Below are positions 1 through 5,656 of a stretch of DNA of 7,016 bases, piece after piece. This stretch comes from Gammaproteobacteria bacterium. GTDB taxonomy: Bacteria > Pseudomonadota > Gammaproteobacteria > QOAV01. Numbering within the stretch: position 1 is the stretch's first letter; each line of letters begins with the position of its first letter. The stretch is from the NCBI GenBank assembly GCA_027067235.1, contig JALXFQ010000131.1, positions 1 to 7,016 of the forward strand, written 5' to 3'. The position numbers and the translations under genes were made by a program. The notes under the pieces are model-generated. The model saw only the letters and a program-made list of their open reading frames with translations. It searched no databases and was not told the DNA's origin.

Positions 1-188
1 GGCATAAACACCTCGAGACTGGCCGCTGTATCTGACAAATGCCGGTATGGCCGGTACCGTAAACGACTTAACCCTTGACCAGCGATACGACCATGGCCTG
101 ATTGTCCGATGCAGAAAGCACATTTTCTCAAGTCTGCTAGCCGCACAGCTGGGCCGTTTGTTCATACTGGCCATAGACCTCTGGTAGT
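1..188. other. Gene-poor left edge, no recognisable gene
   Basis: I recognise no gene here. Two uninterrupted frames exist. A plus frame reads from about position 8 to a TAG at 185-187. A minus frame reads from an ATG at 174-172 off the left edge of the window. The translations oppose each other and neither shows a family motif. The minus frame could in principle be the 5' part of a gene continuing to the left, but there is no convincing ribosome binding site and its composition, rich in Arg, Ser and Cys, looks like an antisense reading. With only 188 bases and the window edge cutting it, non-coding or decayed sequence is the safest call. Confidence 0.4.
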
Positions 189-320
189 GTGAACACTCCA
201 CCGGCCAAAGCCGGTGGCTTCTGTTTACGGCTAAAAGCCGGATTGGTCGGCCATTCGGCCGATTGTCCCCTCTCCCCTCAAGGGGAGAGGGAGCAAAACG
301 GCTTTGCCGCCTGAAGGCGT
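189..320 (-). repeat. Cluster of six inverted repeats, possible IS200/IS605-type end remnant
   Basis: Six inverted repeats follow one another here. CCACCGGC/GCCGGTGG is at 198-205 and 210-217 (8-bp arms, CAAA loop). CGGCT/AGCCG is at 228-240. TCGGCC/GGCCGA is at 247-262. An 11-bp-arm palindrome is at 268-291. CGGC/GCCG is at 299-309. CGCC/GGCG is at 308-319 (TGAA loop). Read on the minus strand, the run begins with a small hairpin after TTAGTAAATTCC and ends with a strong GC hairpin followed by AGTGTTCAC. That layout recalls the subterminal hairpins and single-strand ends of IS200/IS605 elements and of their small non-autonomous derivatives. No transposase (TnpA) or TnpB reading frame is present. 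The assignment to a mobile element is inference from shape; the inverted repeats themselves are directly visible. On the plus strand the first hairpin is followed by CTTCTGTTT and could act as a weak terminator. Confidence 0.45.
268..291. repeat. Perfect CCCTCTCCCC-type palindrome (REP-like)
   Basis: The arms CCCTCTCCCCT (268-278) and AGGGGAGAGGG (281-291) are perfectly complementary around a 2-base centre. Palindromes of CCCTCTCCC...GGGAGAGGG type are scattered in many proteobacterial genomes as intergenic REP-like repeats, and they often give rise to spurious small proteins containing 'SPLP..GEG'. Here the palindrome is the strongest member of a longer hairpin cluster. It has no T-tract and is therefore not an ordinary intrinsic terminator. 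Confidence 0.7.
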
Positions 321-336
321 GGAATTTACTAATCCC

Positions 337-512
337 CTATTCAGAGACTTTAAAAGCCACATTGCCGGTTCGGGTTTCCGGCTTTCCCTGCACATATACA
401 CTGAGGCCGATGACCCGTCCGCCAAATCCTGATACGATCCCGCCCGCACAAGCTGTCTGGCTATCCGCAGCAAGGGTGAGCAGCGCAACAGCTTTTACGG
501 TGTTATGGATCA
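337..512. other. Spacer upstream of the tRNA, possible decayed coding remnant on the minus strand
   Basis: No intact gene is supported here. On the minus strand, one frame from about 512 down to a TAG at 339-337 reads as 58 plausible residues. It has a hydrophobic stretch (VKAVALLTLAA) and a Gly/Val-rich part ending GNVAFKVSE. It lacks an ATG, GTG or TTG near its beginning and would otherwise have to read through the antisense of the tRNA gene. It may be the tail of a broken gene or chance. I could not pick out a convincing sigma70 promoter for the tRNA in the 60 bases before it. Confidence 0.3.
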
Positions 513-589
513 GCCCCGGTAGCTCAGCCGGATAGAGCAGCCGCCTCCTAAGCGGCAGGTCGGACGTTCGAATCGTCTCCGGGGCGCCA
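513..589 (+). tRNA. tRNA-Arg (anticodon CCT)
   Basis: The sequence folds into a complete cloverleaf. The acceptor arm GCCCCGG (513-519) pairs with CCGGGGC (579-585). The anticodon stem GCCGC (540-544) pairs with GCGGC (552-556). The 7-base loop CTCCTAA places the anticodon CCT at 547-549. The T arm is GGACG-TTCGAAT-CGTCT (562-578). The discriminator base is G586 and the CCA tail is encoded at 587-589. The anticodon reads AGG, a rare arginine codon in many gammaproteobacteria, so this tRNA is usually a single-copy minor isoacceptor. The gene appears intact and stands alone, with no second tRNA nearby. Confidence 0.96.
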
Positions 590-625
590 TGCCGGTGCCA
601 AGCCAGTTGCGCATTCAACCAGGGC

Positions 626-643
626 AGCAATGCGAACATTGCT
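626..643 (+). other. Hairpin downstream of the tRNA
   Basis: AGCAATG (626-632) and CATTGCT (637-643) form a perfect 7-bp stem closed by a CGAA tetraloop. It begins 37 bases after the encoded CCA. It could stabilise or end the tRNA precursor. It lacks the following T-run of a canonical intrinsic terminator (ATCATCCC follows), so I do not call it a terminator. Confidence 0.4.
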
Positions 644-655
644 ATCATCCCAGGC

Positions 656-664
656 TGTGGATAA
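656..664 (-). promoter_or_regulatory. Consensus DnaA-box sequence
   Basis: TGTGGATAA is the exact reverse complement of TTATCCACA, a perfect match to the DnaA box consensus TTATNCACA. It sits 31 bases upstream of a TTGACA hexamer and next to an AT-rich palindrome. A single box may reflect DnaA-dependent control of the downstream promoter, a titration site, or chance. There is no cluster of boxes here and hence no sign of a replication origin. Confidence 0.35.
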
Positions 665-694
665 CTCGGGGGATAAAAATATTTTTCCAAACTA

Positions 695-723
695 TTGACA
701 AGCCTGCAGCACGCGAATTTACT
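695..723 (+). promoter_or_regulatory. Candidate sigma70 promoter for the RDD gene
   Basis: A perfect -35 hexamer TTGACA (695-700) is followed after exactly 17 bases by TTTACT (718-723), which matches the TATAAT consensus at four of six positions. Transcription would begin near 730 and leave a leader of about 165 bases before the RDD start codon. The next AT-rich tract (732-756) offers alternative -10-like sequences, so the exact -10 is uncertain. Confidence 0.4.
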
Positions 724-897
724 GGATCCGCCCTATATCAATATATGATTATATATCGCCAATTCAGTCAGTTACGCGATTTTCACATGGTTTACTACGA
801 TTCCAGCCCACTTAACTGCGGCTTGTCATTTGGAATGTGTATAAAGTCAGGTTAATAGCCAGGAAAGCCGCCCTGCCAGAACCGAGGATTTGTAAAA

Positions 898-1317
898 ATG
901 GACTCTATCCCCGCCCCACTCTGGCGGCGTTTGCTGATTATTCTCTATGACAGCGTGCTGCTGTTCGGCGTCGTGTACCTGGCCGTGTTCCCGCTGCAGA
1001 TAGTCGCGCCCGAACTGGTGAGCAATCATTGGTTCATCCGGGTATATATATTGGTCGTTGCCTGGCTGTATTTCGCCTGGTTCTGGGTCAGGCCGGGCCA
1101 GACCCTGGGCATGAAAACATGGCGAGTACGCATCATCTCGGGCGATGGCAAAAAAATCAGCTGGAAACAGGCCAGTATCCGCTTTCTGGTTTCACTGTTT
1201 TCCTGGGCTGCCCTGGGCCTCGGTTTCTGGTGGTCCCTGTTCGACGACAGAAAGCGCACCTGGCATGACAGGGCGTCCAACAGCTTTCTGGCGCAAGCCA
1301 GCGATCCCGATCAGTAG
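898..1317 (+). CDS. RDD-family integral membrane protein
   Basis: This is a 139-residue inner-membrane protein of the RDD family, named for conserved Arg and Asp residues. The molecular role of most members is unknown; some have been proposed to act in ion transport. Visible family marks are the N-terminal PLWRRLLIILYD segment (Arg10-Arg11, Asp18), the GQTLGMKTWRVRI motif at about 67-79, and FDDRKRTWHDRAS at about 115-127. Three hydrophobic spans are at about 13-37, 47-65 and 96-114. The ATG is supported by GAGGA at 884-888, nine bases upstream. The gene stands alone on the plus strand after a long leader. Its TAG overlaps the 3' end of the convergent lptG by 7 bp. RDD genes beside lptG occur in other gammaproteobacteria as far as I recall, but nothing here proves a functional link. 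Family call is secure; function is not. Confidence 0.92.
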   Translation: MDSIPAPLWRRLLIILYDSVLLFGVVYLAVFPLQIVAPELVSNHWFIRVYILVVAWLYFAWFWVRPGQTLGMKTWRVRIISGDGKKISWKQASIRFLVSLFSWAALGLGFWWSLFDDRKRTWHDRASNSFLAQASDPDQ

Positions 1318-2390
1318 ACCCGTCTCAGCATCAGCACAGCAAACAGTAAAAACACCAGGGTCGGAAAGGCCGCACCCAGTACCGGCGACAGGTTATAGAC
1401 CAGAGCCAGGTTGCCAAACCCCTGACTGGCGAGATAAAAGGCCAGCCCCAGCATGACGCCAAGAAACAGGTTCTGACCCATGCCTGCCGCTCGCAGCTGT
1501 TGCCGGAACACAAACGGGATTGCCAGCAATACCATGACCAGTGTTGAGAACGGCCCCATGATTTTTTTCCAGAACGCCAGTTCATACACGCTGGTATTCT
1601 GGGAATTGGCTCGCAAGTGACGGATATAGCGGTACAGATACCACACTGACAACTGATCCGGCTTGATCAGAAACACATTCAGTATTTCCGGTGATAATAC
1701 GGTTTTCCAGTACACATCCTTGGCCTTGTCGGTCTTGACGCTGTCGTTGGCAAACACGGTCTGGCGCAGGTTTTTCAGCTCCCATTTTTTCTCCTCGGGC
1801 GAATACACCCCCGCCTGGGCATGGGCAATGGCGTTGAGCTTGAGCCGATTGCCGACATCAAACTCGAATATCTTGATACCCAGCAAGGTCAGATCCGGCA
1901 GCACTTCGGCGACATTGACATAAATGTTCTTGTCGCGCATCCACAGACCCAGCGTGGATTCCTGATTGATGTTTTGCTGCAGTGCCAGCGCCTTGTCGCG
2001 TTGCGCCTTGGTTTCGCTGACCGGCGTGACAAATTCGCCAACCAGAAATGAGAACACGGCTAGCACTGCGCCGATTTTCAGAACAGACATGACGATCTGG
2101 GCAATGGAGATACCGGAGGCACGCATGACAATCAGCTCGGAATCGGCCGACATGGCCGACAGGGCCAGCAAGGTACCGATCAGCGCCGTCATGGGGAAAA
2201 TTTCGTACAACCTTCTGGGCGTGGTGAAAAAGATGTACTTGCTTGCCTGCCAAAGGTTATAGCTGCCATTGCCGATGCGATCGAATTCGTCGATGAAGGC
2301 AACAAAGGTCAGCAGACCCAGCAGCACCGCCAGTACCAGCACCGTATAGGAGAGTACCGATTTGGCGATGTACAGATCCAGTATTTTCAA
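1311..2390 (-). CDS. lptG: LPS export ABC transporter permease LptG
   Basis: LptG is one of the two transmembrane subunits of LptB2FG, the ABC transporter that pulls lipopolysaccharide out of the inner membrane and feeds it to the LptC-LptA bridge. The predicted product has 359 residues, against about 360 in E. coli. Three N-terminal spans (about 14-34, 57-81, 99-120) and three C-terminal spans (about 276-297, 305-325, 333-354) flank a periplasmic beta-rich domain at about 125-268. The segment SELIVMRASGISIAQI (84-99) is the cytoplasmic coupling helix that contacts LptB. I place the start at TTG 2390-2388: it gives LKILDLYIAKS, which aligns with the usual MKILDRYI N-terminus, and it follows GAGGGG at 8-base spacing. 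The frame stays open further upstream, but that extension lies inside lptF and has no homologous look. The start overlaps the lptF stop as TTGA, implying coupled translation. The stop overlaps the RDD gene tail. Confidence 0.96.
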   Translation of the reverse strand: MKILDLYIAKSVLSYTVLVLAVLLGLLTFVAFIDEFDRIGNGSYNLWQASKYIFFTTPRRLYEIFPMTALIGTLLALSAMSADSELIVMRASGISIAQIVMSVLKIGAVLAVFSFLVGEFVTPVSETKAQRDKALALQQNINQESTLGLWMRDKNIYVNVAEVLPDLTLLGIKIFEFDVGNRLKLNAIAHAQAGVYSPEEKKWELKNLRQTVFANDSVKTDKAKDVYWKTVLSPEILNVFLIKPDQLSVWYLYRYIRHLRANSQNTSVYELAFWKKIMGPFSTLVMVLLAIPFVFRQQLRAAGMGQNLFLGVMLGLAFYLASQGFGNLALVYNLSPVLGAAFPTLVFLLFAVLMLRRVY

Positions 2391-3508
2391 AGTGTCATCC
2401 CCTCGCAGACTTCGTCTGTCTGTTTTCGCATGTGAAACGAAAACAACGGCAGATTGTTGCTGTGGCGCCAGAAAATATATATCGCAACCAGCAGAAACAG
2501 GGCATGAACCCACCACAGGCCCAGCCATGCAGGCGTGTCACCCTTCTCCATCAGGGATTTTCCCACTACCAGCAGGTTGGCGTACATGAAATAGGTTGCC
2601 AGGGCAACGAGCATGTTGGAAAAACGGCTTTTGCGCACCGTGATATGACTGAATGCCAGGGCGAAGATCACCAGCACCGGCATCACCGCCACCTTGGCGA
2701 TGCGCCAGTGCAGCTCCACCTGTTTTTCCGGATCATCGGAACCGATCAGGCCCATGGTAGGAATACCTTTTACCCGCGGCGTGATCTCAGTGGTCTTTTC
2801 GGTTTTGATGCGTATGGCATAGCTGGCGTACTCCATGATGGTGAAATCAGTATCGCCGGGGCCGCCGTCATAACGGCGACCGTTTTCCAGCACCAGATAG
2901 CGCGCTCCGGTATTGTCGTCGATGCCCTGATAGGCATTGTTGGCGACGACAGTACCTTCATCGCGGCTTTGCCGCATATAGACAAACACATCCTGCAGAC
3001 TGTTCTTACCCTTGCCCAGCTTCTCGACATAGTACACGCCGGAACCGCCCTGCAGCGGATGAAAAACGCCCGGCGCAATACCGGTGATTTCCTTGCGCGC
3101 CTTGGCCTCTTCCTCCAGCGCCTGGGCCTGGGCGATGGAAAGCGGAGAAAAATAAAACGAGAACACCGCGACAATGGCGGTAACCAGCAGAGCAAACAGG
3201 ATCAGCGGCCGCAACAGAGTACCCAGCCCCACGCCGCAGGCGCCCCACACCACCAGTTCGTTATCGCGATGCCAGCGCGTCATTACCATGAGGATGGAAA
3301 CATAAATCATCAGCGGAATGATCAGATCGATATAACTGACCAGCTTCAGCGTAAGCAGGCCCAGCACGCTGTCGATAGGAACAGTCCCTTCTGCAGCCTT
3401 GGACAACAGTCCAACCAGCCGCACTACCAGCAAAATACCGGTAATGACCACGGAAACACCAATACTGGTAATGGTGACTTCCCGGATGAGTGCACGGTTA
3501 AGAATCAA
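2387..3508 (-). CDS. lptF: LPS export ABC transporter permease LptF
   Basis: LptF is the partner of LptG in the LptB2FG lipopolysaccharide extractor. The product has 373 residues (E. coli 366). Hydrophobic spans are at about 12-36, 52-77 and 101-121, then a periplasmic domain of beta-jellyroll type (about 122-268), then spans at about 273-290, 297-317 and 328-347. The coupling-helix motif reads DNELVVWGACGVGLG (82-96), and LENGRRYDG (207-215) matches the strand typical of LptF periplasmic domains. I choose TTG 3508-3506. It yields (M)ILNRALIREVTIT, the expected N-terminus. No ATG, GTG or TTG lies in frame between it and the upstream stop, and the first in-frame ATG downstream (about residue 67) would remove the first membrane span. 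The ribosome binding site is weak (GAAG, nine bases upstream). It is first in an lptF-lptG operon, divergent from pepA. Confidence 0.95.
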   Translation of the reverse strand: MILNRALIREVTITSIGVSVVITGILLVVRLVGLLSKAAEGTVPIDSVLGLLTLKLVSYIDLIIPLMIYVSILMVMTRWHRDNELVVWGACGVGLGTLLRPLILFALLVTAIVAVFSFYFSPLSIAQAQALEEEAKARKEITGIAPGVFHPLQGGSGVYYVEKLGKGKNSLQDVFVYMRQSRDEGTVVANNAYQGIDDNTGARYLVLENGRRYDGGPGDTDFTIMEYASYAIRIKTEKTTEITPRVKGIPTMGLIGSDDPEKQVELHWRIAKVAVMPVLVIFALAFSHITVRKSRFSNMLVALATYFMYANLLVVGKSLMEKGDTPAWLGLWWVHALFLLVAIYIFWRHSNNLPLFSFHMRKQTDEVCEGMTL

Positions 3509-3689
3509 TGACAGTAGCTTCGGAGCAGTTCTGGTGTCGAGCGCGATTCCCGTATGAATCGGAACTCGCTGTTCGCAACAGTTATTATTTCCCTATCAGA
3601 CCAATTTTCCATTGATCCGGCGAAGCCATGAAGCATAACATAACCCGCCCGACATTATAGCGGATTAGACATTTTCAACGGGACCAGCC
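3509..3689. promoter_or_regulatory. Divergent lptF / pepA intergenic region
   Basis: This 181-base region must carry the start signals for both directions. For pepA, TTGATC (3612-3617) followed after 16 bases by CATAAC (3634-3639) is a modest sigma70 candidate; CATTATAG at 3653-3660 is a second possible -10 without a clear -35. For lptF, I see only AT-rich -10-like sequence around 3582-3590 on the minus strand and no good -35. An inverted repeat CGATTC/GAATCG (3544-3549 and 3556-3561) lies within the lptF leader and could be an operator or an RNA hairpin. Confidence 0.45.
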
Positions 3690-5177
3690 ATGCAATACTC
3701 TGTCAGCGACCAACCCATAAACAAAGATGAATCCGACTGCCTGGTCATACCCTATGCCCAGCGCGCCGAACTCAAGCCCATTGCCCAGCAGCTACCGGCG
3801 GAAACGCTGAGCTGGCTGGCGGACGTACTGGAGCAGGAGCACGCCCGGGGAGAAAACTCCCGCACCCTGCTGCTGCATCGCGTGCCCGGCGTTGATCAGC
3901 GCATCATACTGGCGGGGGTGAAGAAAACCGCGCTGGATGACAGCGCCTATCTGAATCTGCTGAACTCGGTCATGTCTGCCCTGACCGAGACCAACGCCCG
4001 TAGCGCCAGTTTCTACCTGACCCACGTTGACGTGAAAAAGCGCGATATCGCCTGGAAAATTCGCCAGGCGATACTGGCAGCGGAAGCATCTGTCTACCGC
4101 TACGACGAGACCAAAAGCAAACAGGACCATGACAGGCCTTCGCTGCAGGCCATCAGCTTTCATCTCGCCGGAGAAGCGTCGAAGGATCAGTGCGAACAGG
4201 CCATCGAACAGGGCCGCAGCATCGCCGACGGCATCACGCTGGCTAAAGACCTGGCCAACCTGCCCGGCAACATCTGTACACCGCGCTATCTCGCCAAACA
4301 GGCGGAAAAATTGGCCGCGCACGAAAAAATCAGCACCACCATCCTGGACGAGGACGACATGGCGGAGCTGGGCATGGACGCGCTGCTGGCCGTATCGCGC
4401 GGTAGCCGCGAGCCGGCCCGTCTGATCGTCATGGAATACCGCGGCAGCAGGGAAGACGATGCGCCCATCGCTCTGGTGGGCAAGGGCCTGACCTTCGACG
4501 CCGGCGGCATTTCGCTGAAACCCGGCGCCAGCATGGACGAGATGAAATACGACATGTGTGGCGGCGCCAGCGTGATCGGCGTGATGCAGGCTCTGGCGCA
4601 GCTCGAGCTACCCGTCAACGTGGTCGGCGTGGTGCCGTCTTCGGAAAACCTGCCCGATGGCGACGCCCTGAAGCCCGGCGACATCGTCACTTCCATGTCC
4701 GGCCAGACCATCGAAGTGCTGAATACCGACGCCGAAGGCCGCCTGATTCTGTGCGACGCGCTGACCTATACCGAACGCTTCAAACCAGCCCGGGTGATCG
4801 ACATCGCCACCCTCACCGGCGCCTGCATCATTGCCCTGGGCCATCATCTAAGCGGTGTCATGGGCAACAACCAGAAACTGGTAGACATGCTGGTCAGAGC
4901 GGGCGAATTCAGCCACGACGGTATCTGGCAACTGCCGCTGGCGGACGAATACGACGAACAGCTGAAAAGCAATTTTGCCGACATGGCGAACATCGGCGGC
5001 CGTCCCGCCGGCACCATTACCGCCGCCTGTTTCCTCGCCCGCTATACGCGCAAGTTCAAATGGGCGCACCTCGACATCGCCGGCACCGCCTGGAAATCCG
5101 GCAAGGCCAAGGGCGCTACCGGACGGCCGGTGCATCTGCTCACGCAGTTTCTCATCGATTACGCCAGCGCCGGTTGA
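3690..5177 (+). CDS. pepA: Leucyl aminopeptidase (M17 family, PepA)
   Basis: PepA is a cytosolic hexameric enzyme with two metal ions per active site that removes N-terminal residues, preferably leucine, from peptides. The product has 495 residues (E. coli 503). The N-terminal domain spans about 1-165 and the catalytic domain follows. All active-site residues are visible: metal ligands Lys265, Asp270, Asp288, Asp347 and Glu349, and catalytic Lys277 and Arg351. They lie in GKGLTFDAGGISLKP (264-278), MDEMKYDMCGG (282-292) and the family signature NTDAEGRL (345-352). Their spacing equals that in E. coli PepA with a constant shift of five, so the enzyme should be active. The ATG has a modest GGGA ribosome site six bases upstream. 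In E. coli, PepA also binds DNA in Xer recombination and carAB control; whether this one does cannot be seen. It heads pepA-holC-166-aa gene-valS and ends 10 bases before holC. Confidence 0.98.
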   Translation: MQYSVSDQPINKDESDCLVIPYAQRAELKPIAQQLPAETLSWLADVLEQEHARGENSRTLLLHRVPGVDQRIILAGVKKTALDDSAYLNLLNSVMSALTETNARSASFYLTHVDVKKRDIAWKIRQAILAAEASVYRYDETKSKQDHDRPSLQAISFHLAGEASKDQCEQAIEQGRSIADGITLAKDLANLPGNICTPRYLAKQAEKLAAHEKISTTILDEDDMAELGMDALLAVSRGSREPARLIVMEYRGSREDDAPIALVGKGLTFDAGGISLKPGASMDEMKYDMCGGASVIGVMQALAQLELPVNVVGVVPSSENLPDGDALKPGDIVTSMSGQTIEVLNTDAEGRLILCDALTYTERFKPARVIDIATLTGACIIALGHHLSGVMGNNQKLVDMLVRAGEFSHDGIWQLPLADEYDEQLKSNFADMANIGGRPAGTITAACFLARYTRKFKWAHLDIAGTAWKSGKAKGATGRPVHLLTQFLIDYASAG

Positions 5178-5187
5178 ACAGGAAGCG

Positions 5188-5628
5188 ATGAGTTTGCAAC
5201 AAATCGACTTTTATCTGCTACCGACAGACAACGAAAGGCACAGACTGTTGTTCGCCTGTCGCCTCATCAACAAGATTTACGCTCTCGACAAACAGGTTTT
5301 CGTACTGACCGCGGACGACCGGCAGACGCGCCACATGGATCAACTGCTGTGGACCTGGTCCCCCGGCAGCTTTACCCCGCACCGCAACTGCCTCGACAGC
5401 GAACAGCCGGAGGCGCCGGTCTATATCGGCCATGATGCACCGCCGGCGGCATTTTCCGATGTCATGCTGAACCTGACCGGCAGCGCGCCGGATTGCCGCC
5501 AACAGTTCCAGCGCCTGCTGGAACTGGTCGGCAACGGCGAAGCAGACAGACAAAAAGCACGCGCACGATTTAAGATCTATCGGGATAGCGGAATCGAGCC
5601 AAAAACTGTTAATATAAAAACCTTGTAA
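5188..5628 (+). CDS. holC: DNA polymerase III subunit chi (HolC)
   Basis: Chi belongs to the clamp-loader complex of the replicative polymerase. With psi (HolD) it bridges the clamp loader to single-stranded DNA-binding protein on the lagging strand. The predicted product has 146 residues (E. coli 147). Family traits are an N-terminal IDFYLL strand (about 6-11), a central DDRQTRHMDQLLWTWSPGSFTPH segment (about 46-68), and the C-terminal helix ARARFKIYRDSGIEPKT (about 125-141), corresponding to ARERYKAYRVAGFNLNT in E. coli. The open frame extends further upstream inside pepA. I choose ATG 5188 because AGGA sits just before it and the N-terminus then fits the family. It lies 10 bases after pepA and probably shares its transcript. 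The neighbourhood pepA-holC-valS is the conserved one. Confidence 0.94.
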   Translation: MSLQQIDFYLLPTDNERHRLLFACRLINKIYALDKQVFVLTADDRQTRHMDQLLWTWSPGSFTPHRNCLDSEQPEAPVYIGHDAPPAAFSDVMLNLTGSAPDCRQQFQRLLELVGNGEADRQKARARFKIYRDSGIEPKTVNIKTL

Positions 5629-5637
5629 AGCAGGGGG

Positions 5638-5656
5638 TTATCAACACGTGTTATCA
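5638..5656. repeat. Palindrome and direct repeats over a GTG start
   Basis: GTTATCA occurs at 5637-5643 and again at 5650-5656. Between and overlapping the copies lies the perfect 10-bp palindrome AACACGTGTT (5643-5652), which contains the GTG start codon of the following gene. The arrangement could be a protein-binding site or an RNA structure affecting initiation, or chance. Confidence 0.4.

Larger units (their letters stand above)
590..897. other. AT-rich intergenic region between tRNA-Arg and the RDD gene
   Basis: This 308-base stretch has no credible gene. Reading from the left it holds a hairpin 37 bases after the tRNA (626-643), a sequence identical to the consensus DnaA box (656-664), a 12-bp AT palindrome (675-686), a TTGACA hexamer (695-700) with a possible -10 (718-723), and a strongly AT-rich tract at about 732-756. 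It is much richer in A and T than the flanking genes. An 88-codon frame at 589-855 begins on the tRNA CCA end, has no ribosome binding site and resembles no known protein, so I treat it as chance. Confidence 0.6.

Noticed and set aside
231..535. Two small frames on either strand with 'SPLPSRGEG' and 'LPLPLRGEG' sequences
   Set aside because: They are translations of the CCCTCTCCCC palindrome and its surroundings, a familiar source of spurious proteins, and have no ribosome binding site.
337..690. 117-codon minus-strand frame crossing the tRNA
   Set aside because: The part APETIRTSDLPLRR is the well-known artefact produced by translating the antisense of a tRNA gene; the tRNA at 513-589 explains it. 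Only the stretch left of the tRNA is kept as a weak remnant candidate.
656..760. A replication origin, suggested by a DnaA box next to AT-rich DNA
   Set aside because: Only one consensus box is present. There is no cluster and none of the usual origin neighbours such as dnaA, dnaN or parA.
590..897. Island attachment site at the tRNA 3' end
   Set aside because: No integrase gene is visible, and I saw no second copy of the tRNA 3' end in the window. The downstream genes are core genes.
2391..2528. Longer lptG beginning at the ATG at 2528
   Set aside because: The extra 46 residues lie inside lptF and do not resemble an LptG N-terminus; the TTG at 2390 has a strong ribosome site and the expected N-terminal sequence.
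2432..3511. 359-codon plus-strand frame opposite lptF
   Set aside because: It is rich in His and Gln with no family motif, lies wholly antisense to a well-supported lptF, and results from the codon bias of that gene.
3628..3660. Ten-codon leader frame (MKHNITRPTL) before pepA
   Set aside because: It has no clear ribosome site, no regulatory codon run or hairpin pair, and may lie partly upstream of the transcription start.
4556..5191. 211-codon plus-strand frame inside pepA
   Set aside because: It is a shifted reading of pepA, extremely rich in Arg and without motifs; pepA is intact with all catalytic residues.
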